64,000 bases of DNA from Eutypella sp. D-1 (GCA_023313575.1 JAJTTP010000015.1:868001-932000), one strand, 5' to 3'; numbered from the stretch's first letter, positions 1 to 13,301 are shown. Made by a program: numbers and translations. The notes: generated by a model from the sequence alone, not told the origin.

Positions 1-3000
1 AGCGACTGAAGCGAGGGTTTCTTTCTTTCTTTTCTCCGTTTACTTCCTGTCTTTTTTTTTTAACACCAACTACTTATTTGTTCGCCAGTTTAGTTATTTC
101 TTACTCTGATACCCCCCCTACCAAACCAAATATAAGTACCGATGCGTATGCTATGCTATCTTATGTATACTTAACTTTACCTTACCTTACCTTCTCCGTA
201 GTTAGTGCTCATTGTACCTTTTAAAAAAGAAATGGAATCTAAATCGAGATCACCATCCCCCTATGATCCTACTTCGTTAAGTCGGCCTACAGGTCGGTGC
301 CTGAGTGATACGGAGGGCTCTGAGCCTGGATTAGAGGAGAGGGTGTTTAAGGAGGCCGGAGCTGTGAGAATAGATGGGGATGCAGACCTGGAAGTTTGAA
401 GGTATTCGTTTACCTCTCTTCTCGGGCCCAGACACGGGAGTTTCTGGGATCACTCCTTTCTATATATACCTCTGGGTTTGGTCTTCTTGTGCTCGGCAAT
501 TAGGTGTTCTACGCTTTCTGGTGACGGCGCTTTAGGAAACGTCACTTGATAAAGTTTATTTCTATCTTCACTTGCGCCTCGTGATCCAACGAAAGTTAAT
601 GTCAATGTCAATGTTGATGTCGATAATTCCCTCTCGAATATCGGCGCTGTGGCAATAGATAATGGGTCGGTCGAGTTCGTGTTGGTGCGTATGTGTGTGT
701 GTGTGTGTTGATGTACCCATCTATCTGTCTTTTCGGTCTCCGATCTAATTGCTCCAGGATCCAGCTCGAGGACGTAGTATGAAGACCTTTCCTGTCACTC
801 TTGCAAGCACCTCTCAGAATAGGCCGGGCATGTAAAACTACCTATCTGCATATATACGAGCCGGAGGACGGACTCGGGGTGTTGGTTTAGGGCCGAAGCA
901 ATACCATGTATGAGTTAAATGCGTGCCTCTGGAGACCCAACTCATGGCGTGCTGGTTGAAACCTAGATCTAGATGATAGACGGATGGCTGCGGTTAGTTA
1001 ATGCCTCGGGGGACGGGTACGGTGGCTATCTGGTCTCCTCTCTCCTAGTCTCTAGAAACGGGAGATGGGTATCTAGGGCATGGGAATATTGGCGTGTTTA
1101 CGGACCGCCGCTGACAGCGAATGAGGAAATGCCCCCCAGAGTTCCGAGCGATAGTAGAACGCCCATTCCCCGGCTCGTGTAGGTTCGCCTGGAAGCTATC
1201 GAATCGGTCTGTAACGGGGTAAGTGTGGCTTTCTGCCTCGCCCGCCTCACTCGAATACATAAAGCGGATTGTTATGGAACAACTACATCCCTTCAACCCC
1301 CCCTCCCCTCCTCTCTCCCCTGACAAGAATCGGTCAGATGGCCCCTATCAAAATAGGCTACGACGACGACCGGTGGACGTCTTTCTACGGACGGCGATTC
1401 CCGACGTTACATAACCTTTGCCATGGGTATGTGCTCACCAGTCAGGGGGGTGGGGGGGTCAAGACTACGGCTAGGCAACAAGCAAAGGAAGAAGCAGAGG
1501 CGGTAGTGACCCCCGATCGAGGGAGCAATGTTTGGAGACAGGGCGGGCGAGAACACAATGGTAGAAAAGGGAAGAGACGCAGTCCGTCATGGGGGTCTTG
1601 GAGAAAAGGGGTTGGGGTGGTGATTCGCCAGAAGCTGGGCGAAGCCCAGCGATACAAAATGCAACGACGACAGTGGATGTGTCGTGGGAGCCTTGAAACC
1701 CCATACTATGCGGGATAGATTACGAGGGTGGCGATCATATAATTAGTGCCGGCATGTCAATAAGGCTCCGGGGAGGGGGGGGGGGTGAGGCGACTCAGAT
1801 GTGAACTGTAATAGTCTAGCTACCTCTCTGTATGGCAAATGCATCCCCTAGATCACAATGGTGGTCGTGTTCGGCCTTCCCTCCCCGTTGGGCATATCTG
1901 TGCGTCATCAAACTACACGATCGTGTGCCTGTATATTTTAATCGCTTGTAATGACTGAAGTGTGCCATTGCGCTGTTTCCCTTTCCCACACCCTTCGCTC
2001 TGCACTCCCCTCGGCCCCCTCCTCCGATCCCCGTCCCCGATTGTGTCATTCCCTATGATCTCGGGACTGGCCGTAGATCTCCTTTTCCAGGAACTTCCTG
2101 GGTAGAATAATGAACTCTCCGGATTCACATTGCAGGAAATTCCGCCCCACGTTGTTACAACAGGCGCCTCTATAGCGTCGTTTTGTGTATTGAGTGGGGC
2201 GAGCAACTAGAGCTCTAGATCACCGAACCCCCTTTTTTTGGCGTCCCGGTGACTCATCGGGCTGCCGGGACCGATGTCACCCTACCTAGGTAATGGTCTA
2301 GTCCTGAGATTAATACAGTAATCATTATTACATCGCCTAACAAGCAGTGACATAGGCAGTTCGGGTGTTCGTGGGTGGGTTACTTGGCACCGCCCCGTTC
2401 TAAACCCGACACATATGCTAGAACTCACGTGGAGATGGGCCGTGTGCAAGTATAGGCGAGGGTTCTGGGTGTTGTAAATGGAACGATGAGGCTAGCTACG
2501 ACATCATGCACCTCCCAGCATCGAGAGCTCAGTGGTCGATGATTTCTGCCGAAGGGCCTCTTGTCGGCGATCGAATTTCCTTGGGGGCGGCGTAGTGATG
2601 GAGATGAAATATACGCTACGAGAGAACAGATTTTCCTTCCGGAGGCATTTCTTTTCTTGGTCGATGCGAGTGTCCCTCTCCCGTTGTCCAAAAGGCGCAG
2701 GATTGAAGTAAGTGAGTAGATGAGCTGATAATCACCTCATCGTACGTAGACTGCCACATTCTGTTACTCGAAGCTATGCACTCGTTATCTTTCGCGATAC
2801 TCCTATAACGGCCCTCTCACTAGCCAACGAGAGGCGTGCAGCCTTGATAGACGTGGGAGCACAACAGAACATCGCAGTGGCTAGCCAATCGATATATAGG
2901 GCGCGACCATCAGGATGCATTGATGCCCAACCAGAGCTCCGAGTTCAGGCGTTGGGAATTATTGCCCTTTATATGTAAGGACGAGGGTGCCTAAATATTT

Positions 3001-5723
3001 CATTTGACAATTTGTGATAGTGGTGATGGAATGGCTACGAAATGGACATTCACCGAACCGATCATCCCGCTGGCTAGCTCATGGTGCTTCATTTACATTT
3101 GTGATACCGTCTGGTGTCTCTTTTCCGGTGGTGAGACACGGCTTATTGACTTACGATCGCCACCGGCTGGGGCATCGTGGTGTTGTCATCTCCTTTCCGT
3201 CCGTCAATTGCAAGGATGCGTGGTCCTCGGTTGAACGGGAAGCTTGTGCAACTCGGTGGCTGAGATGTCAAAAAGCTACGGATGGATGAAACATGACACG
3301 CGCCTGTCGAGGAGACGTCGGCGATGCGACGGCAGCAAGAGTTAGCAGAAGGCCTGAGAGGCCCTTCAGTCTTCGCGGCCCCCTTCTAAAGCTGTCTTAC
3401 TAGCAGTGCACACCCCCCTTACCTAGACCGGTCTATCGCTTGTCAAAAGTCCCAACTACGGCCTTCGGTGAGGATTCGCGCCGAGGCGGATGATTATGCA
3501 TGGAGACAATCTGATCGCTTCTCATCGATTGGCTCTGATGGGGAATTGGGGGAACCAAACGAACTGTTCACTGGGGGCCGCCTCACTTTTCTTTATGTCA
3601 ATAGGGGGCCTCACTATCCAGGGGAACGAGCGGAATCTTGCCGGGAGGGGACCCACGTCGAATGCGAGGCCCGAGTGAGAAACGCGCGGATGCGCTGTGT
3701 GCTACGGAAGAACGCCTGCCACCTGGCGACCTCCGCATGGTGTTCCGGCTCCGACGGGAAAACAGATATGGATGATAAGAAAGTTCGATTTTGGGTGGGT
3801 TTTTTTTCTTGCTGGTGGATAAGCAAATACCGCCGATGTCACGCGAACGAGGCATTCTTGCGGGCGAACTGGGTCGCCCGCCCGTCCGCCTGACGGATAT
3901 GCGATGTCGGATGCCCATCTTTATGAAGCTGCACGATTCAAGGAAACCAAGCCTCATTCATCCAATCTCAGTTTGCCGAAAAGACACCATCAAGGTCGTG
4001 GCGGGGGCTGCCTTAGGACCACGTGGTGGCTGTACATCAGTACAGCCGCGCATATATGCATCATAGCCCGGGCAGCAACAGTAACAACAACAGTAACAAC
4101 AGCGACAAGGCCAAGAAGGTAGCATTACAGGGTTACAGGGCTTTTTTTTCTAAAGTTACACAGTTTCGAGTGTGAGGCCTGTAGGGCCGTTTCCTTGACA
4201 CAGAAGCCCAATCACTAGTACACCATAAGAGAAAAAAAAGGGGGGAGGGCGGTGGGGGTGAAAGGATGAATAAAGATTTCTAGAAGGTGGAGGATCGACC
4301 AACCCTTGAATAACATCTTACCCCCCTCATCAACTACGCCACAAATTGGATTCCCCGGGATTTCACGCGTAGATAGCTCAGGGCATTTTGATAGGCAAGA
4401 TGGGCAACGTCCTTTCCCTATATGCACCCAAGATCTCAGCCGGCTGTCAGCGAGTCTTGGCGGAAGCTTGGGTAGTCAAGGTAGCTTTAGGAACTCCATA
4501 ACCTCCCTGTCGTTTAACGTTGTTTGATTGGACAAGAGACGGCCTTGTCGACCTCGTCAGCCCCAGAAGGGAATAGTAGCAAGTTTACCCTCACATGTAA
4601 AAGAAGCTGACACCGGGCTGAGTCCCTTTGCTCGATCGTGCGGAGGAAACTGGATCCCATCCCCTTCTATCACAAGCAGATAGGCCGATAGCACCAATTG
4701 GGAGTGGTGCCTGTCGTATACGCATGTACGCAGCCTCATTCTAGTCTAATGGCCAGCTCACCGAAGAACAGCTGCATGCTGGCAATCTCTTCATGCCAGG
4801 CACTTTCTGACTCTATCTCCTGCATATTCTCATGGAATCCCCGGTCTCCAAGAGAGGAGATAGCTAGAGTAGTCCCTGAAACTTCATTCCACATGCATAA
4901 TGTATATAGCTCATCAAATCAAGGCTTGGAGGATCAGCGTGGCTTTGTTTATTTTAACGTTTTGCCAATGGGACAGTTGCCAGCCATGATACTATCGAGC
5001 CTCGGTGGTCTAGTTGGAACTCCAACCCGCCCGGAAAGTCCATTCTATGAATCATTATTCAGTCTTCGTCTATCTTGCCAGATAAGCACTCTATCCCTCA
5101 CGCCAATATTTTCGTCGTGGTACGGTCCGCCTCCTATTCTCCAACTTGAGCCTCAAGGGGTTGCTGCCGCCTCACCTTGACTCAAAAGTGCTACTTTAGT
5201 CCTTGATCAATGTGACCGAGCCCCGATGTTTGGCAGATACACATAAGGGGAAATTACTACCTAAGCAGCGCTTGTATCTCAGCCCTGTCTCCTACGGGTG
5301 TTATATCATAGTCTCCCCCCCGGGTAACATCTCGAGCGCAAACATTCGCATTGCATACTCTGTCCTACCACACACCTCGAACATTCAACCTCTATGACAC
5401 GATACCATACTTCCCCGGCCTATGTTGTAGCCATATTCCCACGACAGCTCCAGTTTTCCCCATATCTAACCGCCGTACCCCGGCTTGGCTTCATCAGGCA
5501 AACAACCTGATAGCACGGCCGGTGCTCGGCTATATCGAGCGAGAGAGACCCCACGATTCACCTTCTTCTGTGCGTATTTGCCTTAAGGTATCGGTAAAAC
5601 AGTACGATACAAATACCCGACAGAGATACAGACCGAGATACCAGTTCTCTCAGCCCGTCCTCGCCAGTCTTTGTTTTCTTCTTTTCTTTTCTTTTTCTGC
5701 CACTCCCAAACTCAGCCCCAAAA
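1..5723. other. Gene-poor stretch, no intact gene recognised
   Basis: This 5.7 kb holds only short or compositionally poor open frames. A 54-codon frame from an ATG at 231 (serine- and acid-rich) could be a stray exon, but no splice-linked continuation was found. An 8-bp inverted repeat lies near 4027-4046 and an 11-G run near 1775-1785. On the minus strand around 4736-5160 there are several protein-like frames broken by stops, described among the findings. The last 150 bases before 5724 are pyrimidine-rich, as expected of a fungal promoter and 5' leader. Confidence 0.55.
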
Positions 5724-6826
5724 ATGGATTTGAACACGTATCCTTACTTACCCTACCAGTCGGGCGGCAGGCGCAGCGTAGCGTCATCTTCCGGCGCCAT
5801 CCTAGGATCTCCCAGCTACTACGCCGGTGCTCGGATGATGGTCCGGGCCCCGTCCAACGGCAGCCAGGCGAGCGTGGGGAGCGCCTACGCCGTCTCGACC
5901 GCGTCCTCGAGTCCCGGAGGGCACTCCCCAGTTTCCCCGGGCGCCGACATTACGAATGCCCTTAGCTACATGGACTTTCACGGCTCATCCGCGCAACAGG
6001 AGTATCAGCATCAACAGCAGGCCGGCGCCATGTACCAAGCAGCGCCCACGTACTACGACTATCAGAGCAACTACCGCTCACCAGTAGCCCCTATACAAAG
6101 TACCCCTGCGTCTTCGTGTGAAGATTGGTGCCAGTACTACGACTTCATCGCCGAGGTAGAACACGGACAGGCCCCCTATTGGCGCCTCAAGGATGGGTTC
6201 TCCCCGAACCAAAACTATCCCTCAGTGAGGCCAACAATTACGGGTAGTGACGCCGCCACGTAAGCCAACACCATCATCACTACACACTCTATTGAGCCCT
6301 TCTCCCATAATCTCTCTCAACGTCGACACACTAGTTAGCTAACACAAGACACCGGAGCGACTTCACCAGTCCGCAATCGGAGAATGGTCACCTCTGTCTC
6401 GAGAGGGGCTGCAACTCGAAGCCGTTCAAGCGCAAGGCAGACCTGCAGAGGCATTACAAGCAGGTGCACCGGGATGCGTCGCAGAAGAAGTCGTACCCGT
6501 GCGACTACCAACGGTGCGCGCGGTCGAACGACTACTTCTACCGGCTGGACCACTGCCGGGACCATTATCGCGAGTACCACAAGGAGGACATATGCCGACG
6601 GGGCGGGTCATCCTCGTCCTCGTCGACCTCGTCGTCCGGATCCTCCTCTTCTTCGAGCAGGAAAAAGGAGACGCCCGAGTGGTGGGCCGACCGCAACCTC
6701 GCCAAGAAGTGGTGGCGCTGCTCCAAGTGCCTCTCCCGCGTCTACATCGAGCAGGACGGCTTCGAGTGCCGCGACTGCCGCATACCCTGCGAGGCCGAGC
6801 GCAGACGTCACAGGGGCTACGAGTAA
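5724..6826 (+). CDS. C2H2-type zinc-finger protein, two exons
   Basis: Exons 5724-6259 and 6349-6826 give 337 residues. The intron has donor GTAAGC, a GCTAACAC branch point at 6339 and an AAG acceptor; the splice restores an uninterrupted frame. The N-terminal 180 residues are Ser/Tyr/Gln-rich and look disordered. Exon 2 encodes a C2H2-like finger (C-x4-C, then the PFKRKADLQRHY segment ending in two His), a second finger-like segment (CDYQRC followed by His residues), a Ser-rich linker, and a C-terminal part with WWRCSKC and a further Cys pair that looks like a small zinc ribbon. This arrangement is seen in a fungal family of uncharacterised zinc-finger proteins; DNA binding is inferred, not shown. 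The ATG at 5724 follows a pyrimidine-rich leader. No target or pathway can be named. Confidence 0.85.
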
Positions 6827-9800
6827 AGTAAGCCCCCTCTGTGGGGTTTCCGAGCAAGCAGAGCGGGCTGCGCACTCGCCTGGGTATAAGGCACACACGT
6901 ACGCGCGAGACAGACAAAGACAGGGAGAACCATCCCTAGGTATCGATTCAGCCCCCCAGCCTCCCCTGAAATCTGAGGCCCGTTCCGTCTTCCTCTACCT
7001 GTCCACACATGCTCCGGCTCGGTTCGTTCGGCTATGCGGGGTGAATAAGATAGGACTTTTTCGCTCGATTACGCGCTGCTTGACTTAGCACTGCCTCCCC
7101 CAATATCTTGCTGTCTTATTACTGCATAGTACCCTTATTATCTATCACTCCCTTTCCCCACCACTATAACCACGTTCAGTGGTCTAGGTACGAGGCTATG
7201 CTATGTTACGAGAAACATGTGATTATTCAGGACCAATATTCTTACATTTGTGTTTTCTACTTCATTTATTGGATTTGTACCGGTTTTTCTTTCGGTTCAA
7301 TGCTTTTCTATCCTCATTGCAATGTCAACGTTGCCGGTGTCCTTTTTCATCTAGATTCATTCTCATGACGCTTTCATATTTCCTTTCCTATCGTTTCTCG
7401 CCCAAGAGGTTCCCGATCCAATGATTGATAATGTGTCTTTTTTTAGCTCGTTCGGGATGAGGGCGAAATATTAAGGAAATTATGCCTGATTGGCTCCGTC
7501 AAATACTCGCCGCACAGCCTTTCTTCCCTTTCCCGAATGAGGGGGCGTGGTCTTGCACAGCCTAGTTGGGCTTTTTTCGCTTGGCGCATGCGCGCAATGC
7601 AACGCTCTTCGTCCTGCTTCCTATTTGTCGTCATCTACCTTTCTACTTTGCTCTTTTATCCTTACTGCTTCGTCCTATGTCCCTGCGGGGGAGGCTGTGC
7701 TTCTTTTCGTTTATGTTTATGGGCTCCATAGCATGTGTGTGTGTGTGGGTTGGTGGGTGGTTGAATCTCGCCCTTTGGGGCTTTTCCTTCGTTGTTATTG
7801 GGTGGTGTTCATCGGCGAGGTTTGGGTCTCTACTACTTCTTTACTTTTTTCTCCCTTCTTTCATTCAGAGTGGCGCAAGACTAGAACTGAGAAGAAGGGG
7901 GTTGCATCTCGTCATTCGTTATGGGGACCTGGCATTGGTCGGAGCAACTGGGAAAGAAAAAAGAGAGAGAGAACCATACCCCAGGAACGGACATGTTAGG
8001 CGTTTTTCTTTTTATTATTTTCTTTACTACGTCGACGTCTTTTCTTTCCCCTCGCTACGGGTCATTCAGGGCATTTTGATGGTGTCGTTTCTTTTTCTTT
8101 TCGGTGGCATTCGATATGAGTCGAGATGGAACGAGGTAGGGAGTCTGGGGAGGGGTGGTGGGGAGGGGGGTTACGTTCAGCAGCAATCTGACGAGGCAGA
8201 CTGTTAGCAAAGACCACAGTCTGCCTAGCCAGCTGGCTGCATCTTTTTCTTACAGATCATAGTGGAGGCGCATTCCAGAGGGGATATATTACTATCCATG
8301 CGGCGGTCACTCCGACTGGCTATCAGACATCACGACTCTTGGTAGGACTTCTACCTTCTTCGAGGACCATTTTCTATCCAGCCGCGCACCTGTTCTGGAC
8401 CACCAACCGGCAGGAAGACAGAGAAGGGGAGGAGTTCTCCCGTACTTTGGCTGGCTGGAGTCTTTCGTCTCAAGGCCAGGGGGGTATTTACGAAGATAAT
8501 AGTTAACGCTAATAAATAAGCATAATTCGGATCTCTACCGAAACCCGGTGGGCTATGCCTTGACATTAAAAGCGATATGATACCATCAGACGAATAGTAC
8601 ATATGTTGTAGGGATTACCATGTTTCTGCGGATAAGAAAAGAAAATGCGTTGGTGTCAGACAAGATTCTGCCTTGAACCTGATGTATATTGACTTGATTC
8701 GTCTCTAAGTCTTCCGATACAAGAACCTCACTTTTTCAGGTATGAAGGACTAACACCCAGGCTGTCTAGTCCCCTCAATACTCACAGATAGTCTGTCGCG
8801 AGGGTTAAGTCCTGCTTGGGACCATATTTAGAGTGGGTCCGAAAAGGGGCCCCTTTACCATGCGGTCGAAATTAGGTTCCCGCGGGGTCGCCGCAGCACA
8901 GAGAAAATGGTGACTGGACGTAAGTTTCCAGATAGAGATATTCTAACCTCGACACGCGAAGTCTACTTGATCTAAATTGATGTTTTAGAATTGCATGTAA
9001 TAGGTCCAGGTATTGAGATGAAGACTTACTTATATAGGTTCATGTATACTTCAGTTAACTAGGCTGTAAGTATTGCTAATTAAGTTAAGATATTGATTCG
9101 AAGGTGAAAAGGGAATATTAGAATCTATCCTGCTTGGACTATATCACAGCCATTGGCCTATAAGAAATGTGACTCCCGTACACATCATCCCATAACCTTG
9201 GAATCGATTACCACCAAGGTACTAAGATATGCCTTCAGTATGGTATACCTGTGCCATTTCCCGATTCAGCCATTTGCAGAGGGCAATGTACTTGTCAACC
9301 AATCATATTGATTCTACCCCACGTCGACCAATGATCGGCCGACATCGGTATTACCCGATCAGGCTGGTGGGAAAGTTTACAATCCCCTCCCGTGCATGCT
9401 GGGCATCTCTCCGCACATCGGCAAAATGTGGAGAATAGCAATAGTTGGACCCTGGACAGTGGAAGTGGGGCTATGATGGAACCGATGGACCGACCTACTA
9501 CAAATGACCCCTCAGAGTACGTACCGAATTGGAGAGGATTTTTCATGCAAAGTGACACAAGCCGAACAGGAGGAGCATTTGGAAGCAGCCAAGTTACCTA
9601 GGTACCTTACCAACTTACCTGTCCAAGGTTGCCAGTTACCTACTCCATTGCTTGTGCATATAACCAGGCTGGAATTGTCATCAGGTGAGATTCATGGAGA
9701 CCTCGGGACTGTGACCCGATCTTCTTGATTAGGTAGGTAGGTAGGTAGACTTGGAGGTAGACAGCTGGGTATGTCTATATAGCAAGCGGGGGAGAGGCAA

Positions 9801-10424
9801 AGGACAAAGAGGTAAGAGAGAAACACGGCAGATCATGGATCTTGAAATTATGAGATCTTCGACGTTGTAACACTTTATATGTATTTTAGCCAGGTGCACA
9901 CTCTCAATTGCATTTCCCACGCAACAACTTATACACGCACTGTTTAGCTACCTAGGTAGTTACCAAGTCAAAACCAGAGACTTTTTATACTTGAAGTTAT
10001 CTTATAGTCAACCATTACCTAGGCTACTGCTTTTGGTACATTAGACTAGAAACCGGGAGAGAGGCACAAGCCCACGCTGCCCACGTAACTAAGGCAAACT
10101 AACTAACTACCTAGGCTGCTAAGCAGTTAATTCCCTCGCCGATTCGGCACCTAACCATTACACACTAAACTAAGCCGGAGCTCTCGTTCTTATTTTTTCT
10201 TCCTCGTCAACCGGCCACTTCTTCCTAGGCATTGTCAACCGTGCTTCCTCGGCTACTTCTTGATTTCGGTTGGCTTCTCACGCCTGGAGGGATAGTCTGC
10301 GACCCGCCTGTCTGCCCGTACGCCCGACGCTTGACGCTTGACGCCTCAGTCACATCATCGTAGTATTATCTTGTCGCATAAAACCGTCTTCTTCAGTCAT
10401 TCTCGGGTTGGTTCCGTCTTCATC
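6827..10424. other. Intergenic region between the zinc-finger and IDP genes
   Basis: No gene is recognised. The first kilobase is T-rich and probably holds the 3' untranslated region of the zinc-finger gene. A 213-codon open frame (7566-8207) is a low-complexity hydrophobic and aromatic product of T-rich DNA and is not accepted as coding. Between 9590 and 10120 there are several copies of the short palindrome ACCTAGGT or its half. The 200 bases before 10425 are the likely promoter and leader of the IDP gene. Confidence 0.55.
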
Positions 10425-12219
10425 ATGACTCTCGCCGTCCGGTACATGCGGCCCTCTGCTTTCGCCAGATCGGCACGACCAGTCCTCAGAGCAGCAGCAG
10501 CAACCACCTCAATTGCCACGCCACGCGGCCCAGCGGCGATACCGGTGGCGTTGTTCCACCACAGCAGAGTCAATATGCAGCAGAAGATCAAGGTCAAGAA
10601 TCCCGTCGTCGAGCTCGACGGCGACGAGATGACCCGCGTTATCTGGAAGGACATCAAGGACAAGTTCATCTTCCCTTACCTGGATATCGACCTCAAGTAC
10701 TACGATCTCGGCCTCGAGTACCGCGACCAGACCAGCGACCAGGTTACCCTCGACGCCGCCGAGGCCATCAAGAAGTACTCCGTCGGCGTCAAGTGCGCCA
10801 CCATCACCCCCGATGAGGCTCGTGTTAAGGAGTTTAACCTGAAGCAGAGTAAGTAGATAAAAACAGGAGAAAAAAGAGGGAGAAAAGGGATAAGAGGAAG
10901 AAGGGAGTTTCGAGTCTTTCTTTTATAGTCAAGGAACCCCCCCCTTGTCGTCGTGTCGCATCCATCTCGTCTTACATGCATCCATATTCTCGTTATGCGC
11001 TGCTGTCATGCACGACACCGCGTACCTATATCCCGACCCCGCATATATAAGCCGCCAAGATGAAGGGAGTCCTTCTCTTTGCTCTCTAGTTGATCTGCTC
11101 ATGCAACCTCTTTTCGTCGGTGGCTTTACCACATTTACCACCCGAGAATCTAAGCAATTGGCTAACGCGGTGCCCCCCATAGTGTGGCTCTCCCCCAATG
11201 GCACCATCCGCAACGCCCTAGGTGGCACCGTGTTCCGGGAGCCCATCGTGATCCCGCGGATCCCGCGTCTCGTGCCGGGGTGGAAGAAGCCCATCATCAT
11301 CGGCCGCCACGCGTTCGGCGACCAGTACCGGGCCAAGGACGCCGTGCTGCCCGGCCCCGGCAAGCTGTCCATGGTATACACGCCCGAGGGCGGTGCGCCC
11401 CAGGAGATCGAGGTGTACCAGTTCAAGAACGGCGGCGGCGTCGCGCAGACGCAGTACAACACCGACGAGAGCATCACGGGCTTCGCGCACGCCAGCTTCA
11501 AGCTCGCGCTCGACAAGGGCCTGCCCCTCTACATGAGCACCAAGAACACCATCCTCAAGAAGTACGACGGCCGCTTCAAGGACATCTTCCAGGACCTCTA
11601 CGACACCCAGTACAAGAAGGCCTTCGAGGACAAGGGCATCTGGTACGAGCACCGCCTCATCGACGACATGGTCGCCCAGATGGTCAAGAGCTCCGGCGGC
11701 TACATCATGGCGCTGAAGAGTAAGTGATTGTAGTCCGGGCTTCCCCACGCGCGTTGTGATTATATAGGCTAACAAAGCAACCTCTGGGTACCAGACTACG
11801 ACGGTGACGTTCAGTCGGACATCGTGGCGCAAGGATTCGGGTCGCTGGGCCTGATGACGTCGGTGCTGATCACGCCGGACGGGAAGACGTTCGAGTCGGA
11901 GGCGGCGCACGGGACAGTGACGCGGCACTACCGAGAGCACCAGAAGGGGCGGGAGACGAGCACGAACCCGATCGCGAGCATCTTCGCCTGGACGCGGGGT
12001 CTCGCGCAGCGCGGCAAGCTCGACGGCCAGCCCGAGCTCGTCGCCTTCGCCGAGGGCCTCGAGAAGGCCTGCGTCGACACCGTCGATATCGACGGCGTCA
12101 TGACCAAGGATCTCGCCCTCGCCTGCGGCAAGTCCGCCCGCGAGGACTACGTCACCACCTCCGAGTACCTCGCCGCCGTCGAGAAGAGGCTCAAGAACTC
12201 CCTCAAGGAGAAGCTATAA
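10425..12219 (+). CDS. IDP1: NADP-dependent isocitrate dehydrogenase, mitochondrial type
   Basis: Exons 10425-10848, 11183-11719 and 11795-12219 encode 461 residues. The enzyme oxidatively decarboxylates isocitrate to 2-oxoglutarate with NADP+, supplying NADPH. Residues 1-50 are rich in Arg/Ala/Ser without acidic residues, a typical mitochondrial presequence. The mature part begins around [17 protein letters not shown] and carries the family segments [19 protein letters not shown] and [10 protein letters not shown]. Length fits eukaryotic IDPs. Both introns end an exon on a single A, so Met (LKQ-M-WLSP) and Asn (LK-N-YDGD) are rebuilt across the splice. Intron 1 is long (334 bases) and happens to be open in frame with exon 2 from 10945. 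An in-frame ATG at 10575 (codon 51) lies exactly at the presequence boundary and could start a cytosolic form. The C-terminus, EKL, is not a canonical peroxisomal signal. A farther upstream in-frame ATG at 10338 would bury the presequence and was not chosen. Confidence 0.95.
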
Positions 12220-13301
12220 AGCGGTGTGTCTCAACACATCGCCCTACTTCCCGAGCCCCGATTCCGCGATCAAAGGTCATCATCGGGAACACGGATGGAG
12301 ATGGTGACGGGACTGGAAATCTCTCGGCCTTGGCTAGGAGGCACAGGTCCTCGGACGATGGAATGAGTGACGGGATCTGCTGCCGCCCGTACGTCTTTCT
12401 GTCGGCGGAGAGGAGGACGAAAGAAAGGAGATGGGGGGGACCGTATAGTGCGAACCCACTGGGCATCATCGGCACGCATAGATCTTGCATGCACGGGAAT
12501 TGCATAGGCGCAGCATTTTTTAGCGAGAGCTAGACGATAACGACCACACAACCACACCCTTCGGATGGAAAGATAGTAGGATTAGATCTGGAGTCCCCTT
12601 CCTGTCTTGCTATATAGACCGATCAACGTCTGGTAATTCCCCCCGGCTAAGACTTCGGGGGGATATCATCGGTGTCGTTCGTATCTAGATAGATACCTTA
12701 CCTACCTCATTTGTATATAACGAGTCGCAAACCTAAAGTTCGCATCTCAACTATTTATGCGTCGTGAGATGTATGATTGGGGCTCGTGCGCATATTGTCT
12801 GTACTCCATACATCATCACCTTTGGTAAATATTTATATCTTGGAAGGGAGATCGGGTGATCGTTTCGGTACGTATGTATATGTCATTTGAAGGAAGAGTA
12901 CTCCGTAGTTAGTCTTCTCTCTTAACAAGAGATTTCACCTTCCGAGCATGAGGCGTAGCTTGATACGGGGGGTCTCCCCATCAGGGTACTTCACTGCCTC
13001 TGCTTCAATTGAGGGGTATCTAATCTTAATCTCCCTCCCTGTGGGCTCTTCCATGCAAAGAAAAACTGGAAAAATAGAAAAGATGGAAAGGCGATGACGC
13101 TCCCTTCCCTATCCATATGTCTATGCGAAAAGCACACATTATAACGCCAAACATGAACCAACCAACCAAATCCTCAGTTTATCCGCACCTGTACAAGTCC
13201 ACGTCACATCGCGCGTTAGCCCTATTCTCGCACTTTACACCTTACACCTTGCAATCCCTCCTCCTGGTCCCCAGGCATCACCCCTGACAGACGCGAGACC
13301 C
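12220..13301. other. Intergenic region between convergent genes (IDP and arrestin)
   Basis: This is the 3' side of both neighbouring genes. A short GC-rich hairpin with 7-bp arms (CCCCCCG at 12639-12645, CGGGGGG at 12656-12662) lies about 420 bases after the IDP stop. No further gene is recognised. Confidence 0.6.

Noticed and set aside
205..399. Small acidic frame near the left edge, with an inner ATG at 231
   Set aside because: It could be an isolated exon, but no donor and downstream exon could be linked to it.
1269..1718. 149-codon frame
   Set aside because: Low-complexity basic product with no recognisable motif; overlapping frames on both strands are also open.
4698..5180. 160-codon plus-strand frame
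   Set aside because: No signal peptide or domain; the minus strand looks more protein-like here, so it is probably a shadow of a decayed gene.
7566..8207. 213-codon hydrophobic frame
   Set aside because: It follows from T-rich DNA behind the zinc-finger gene; overlapping frames are equally open and no domain is seen.
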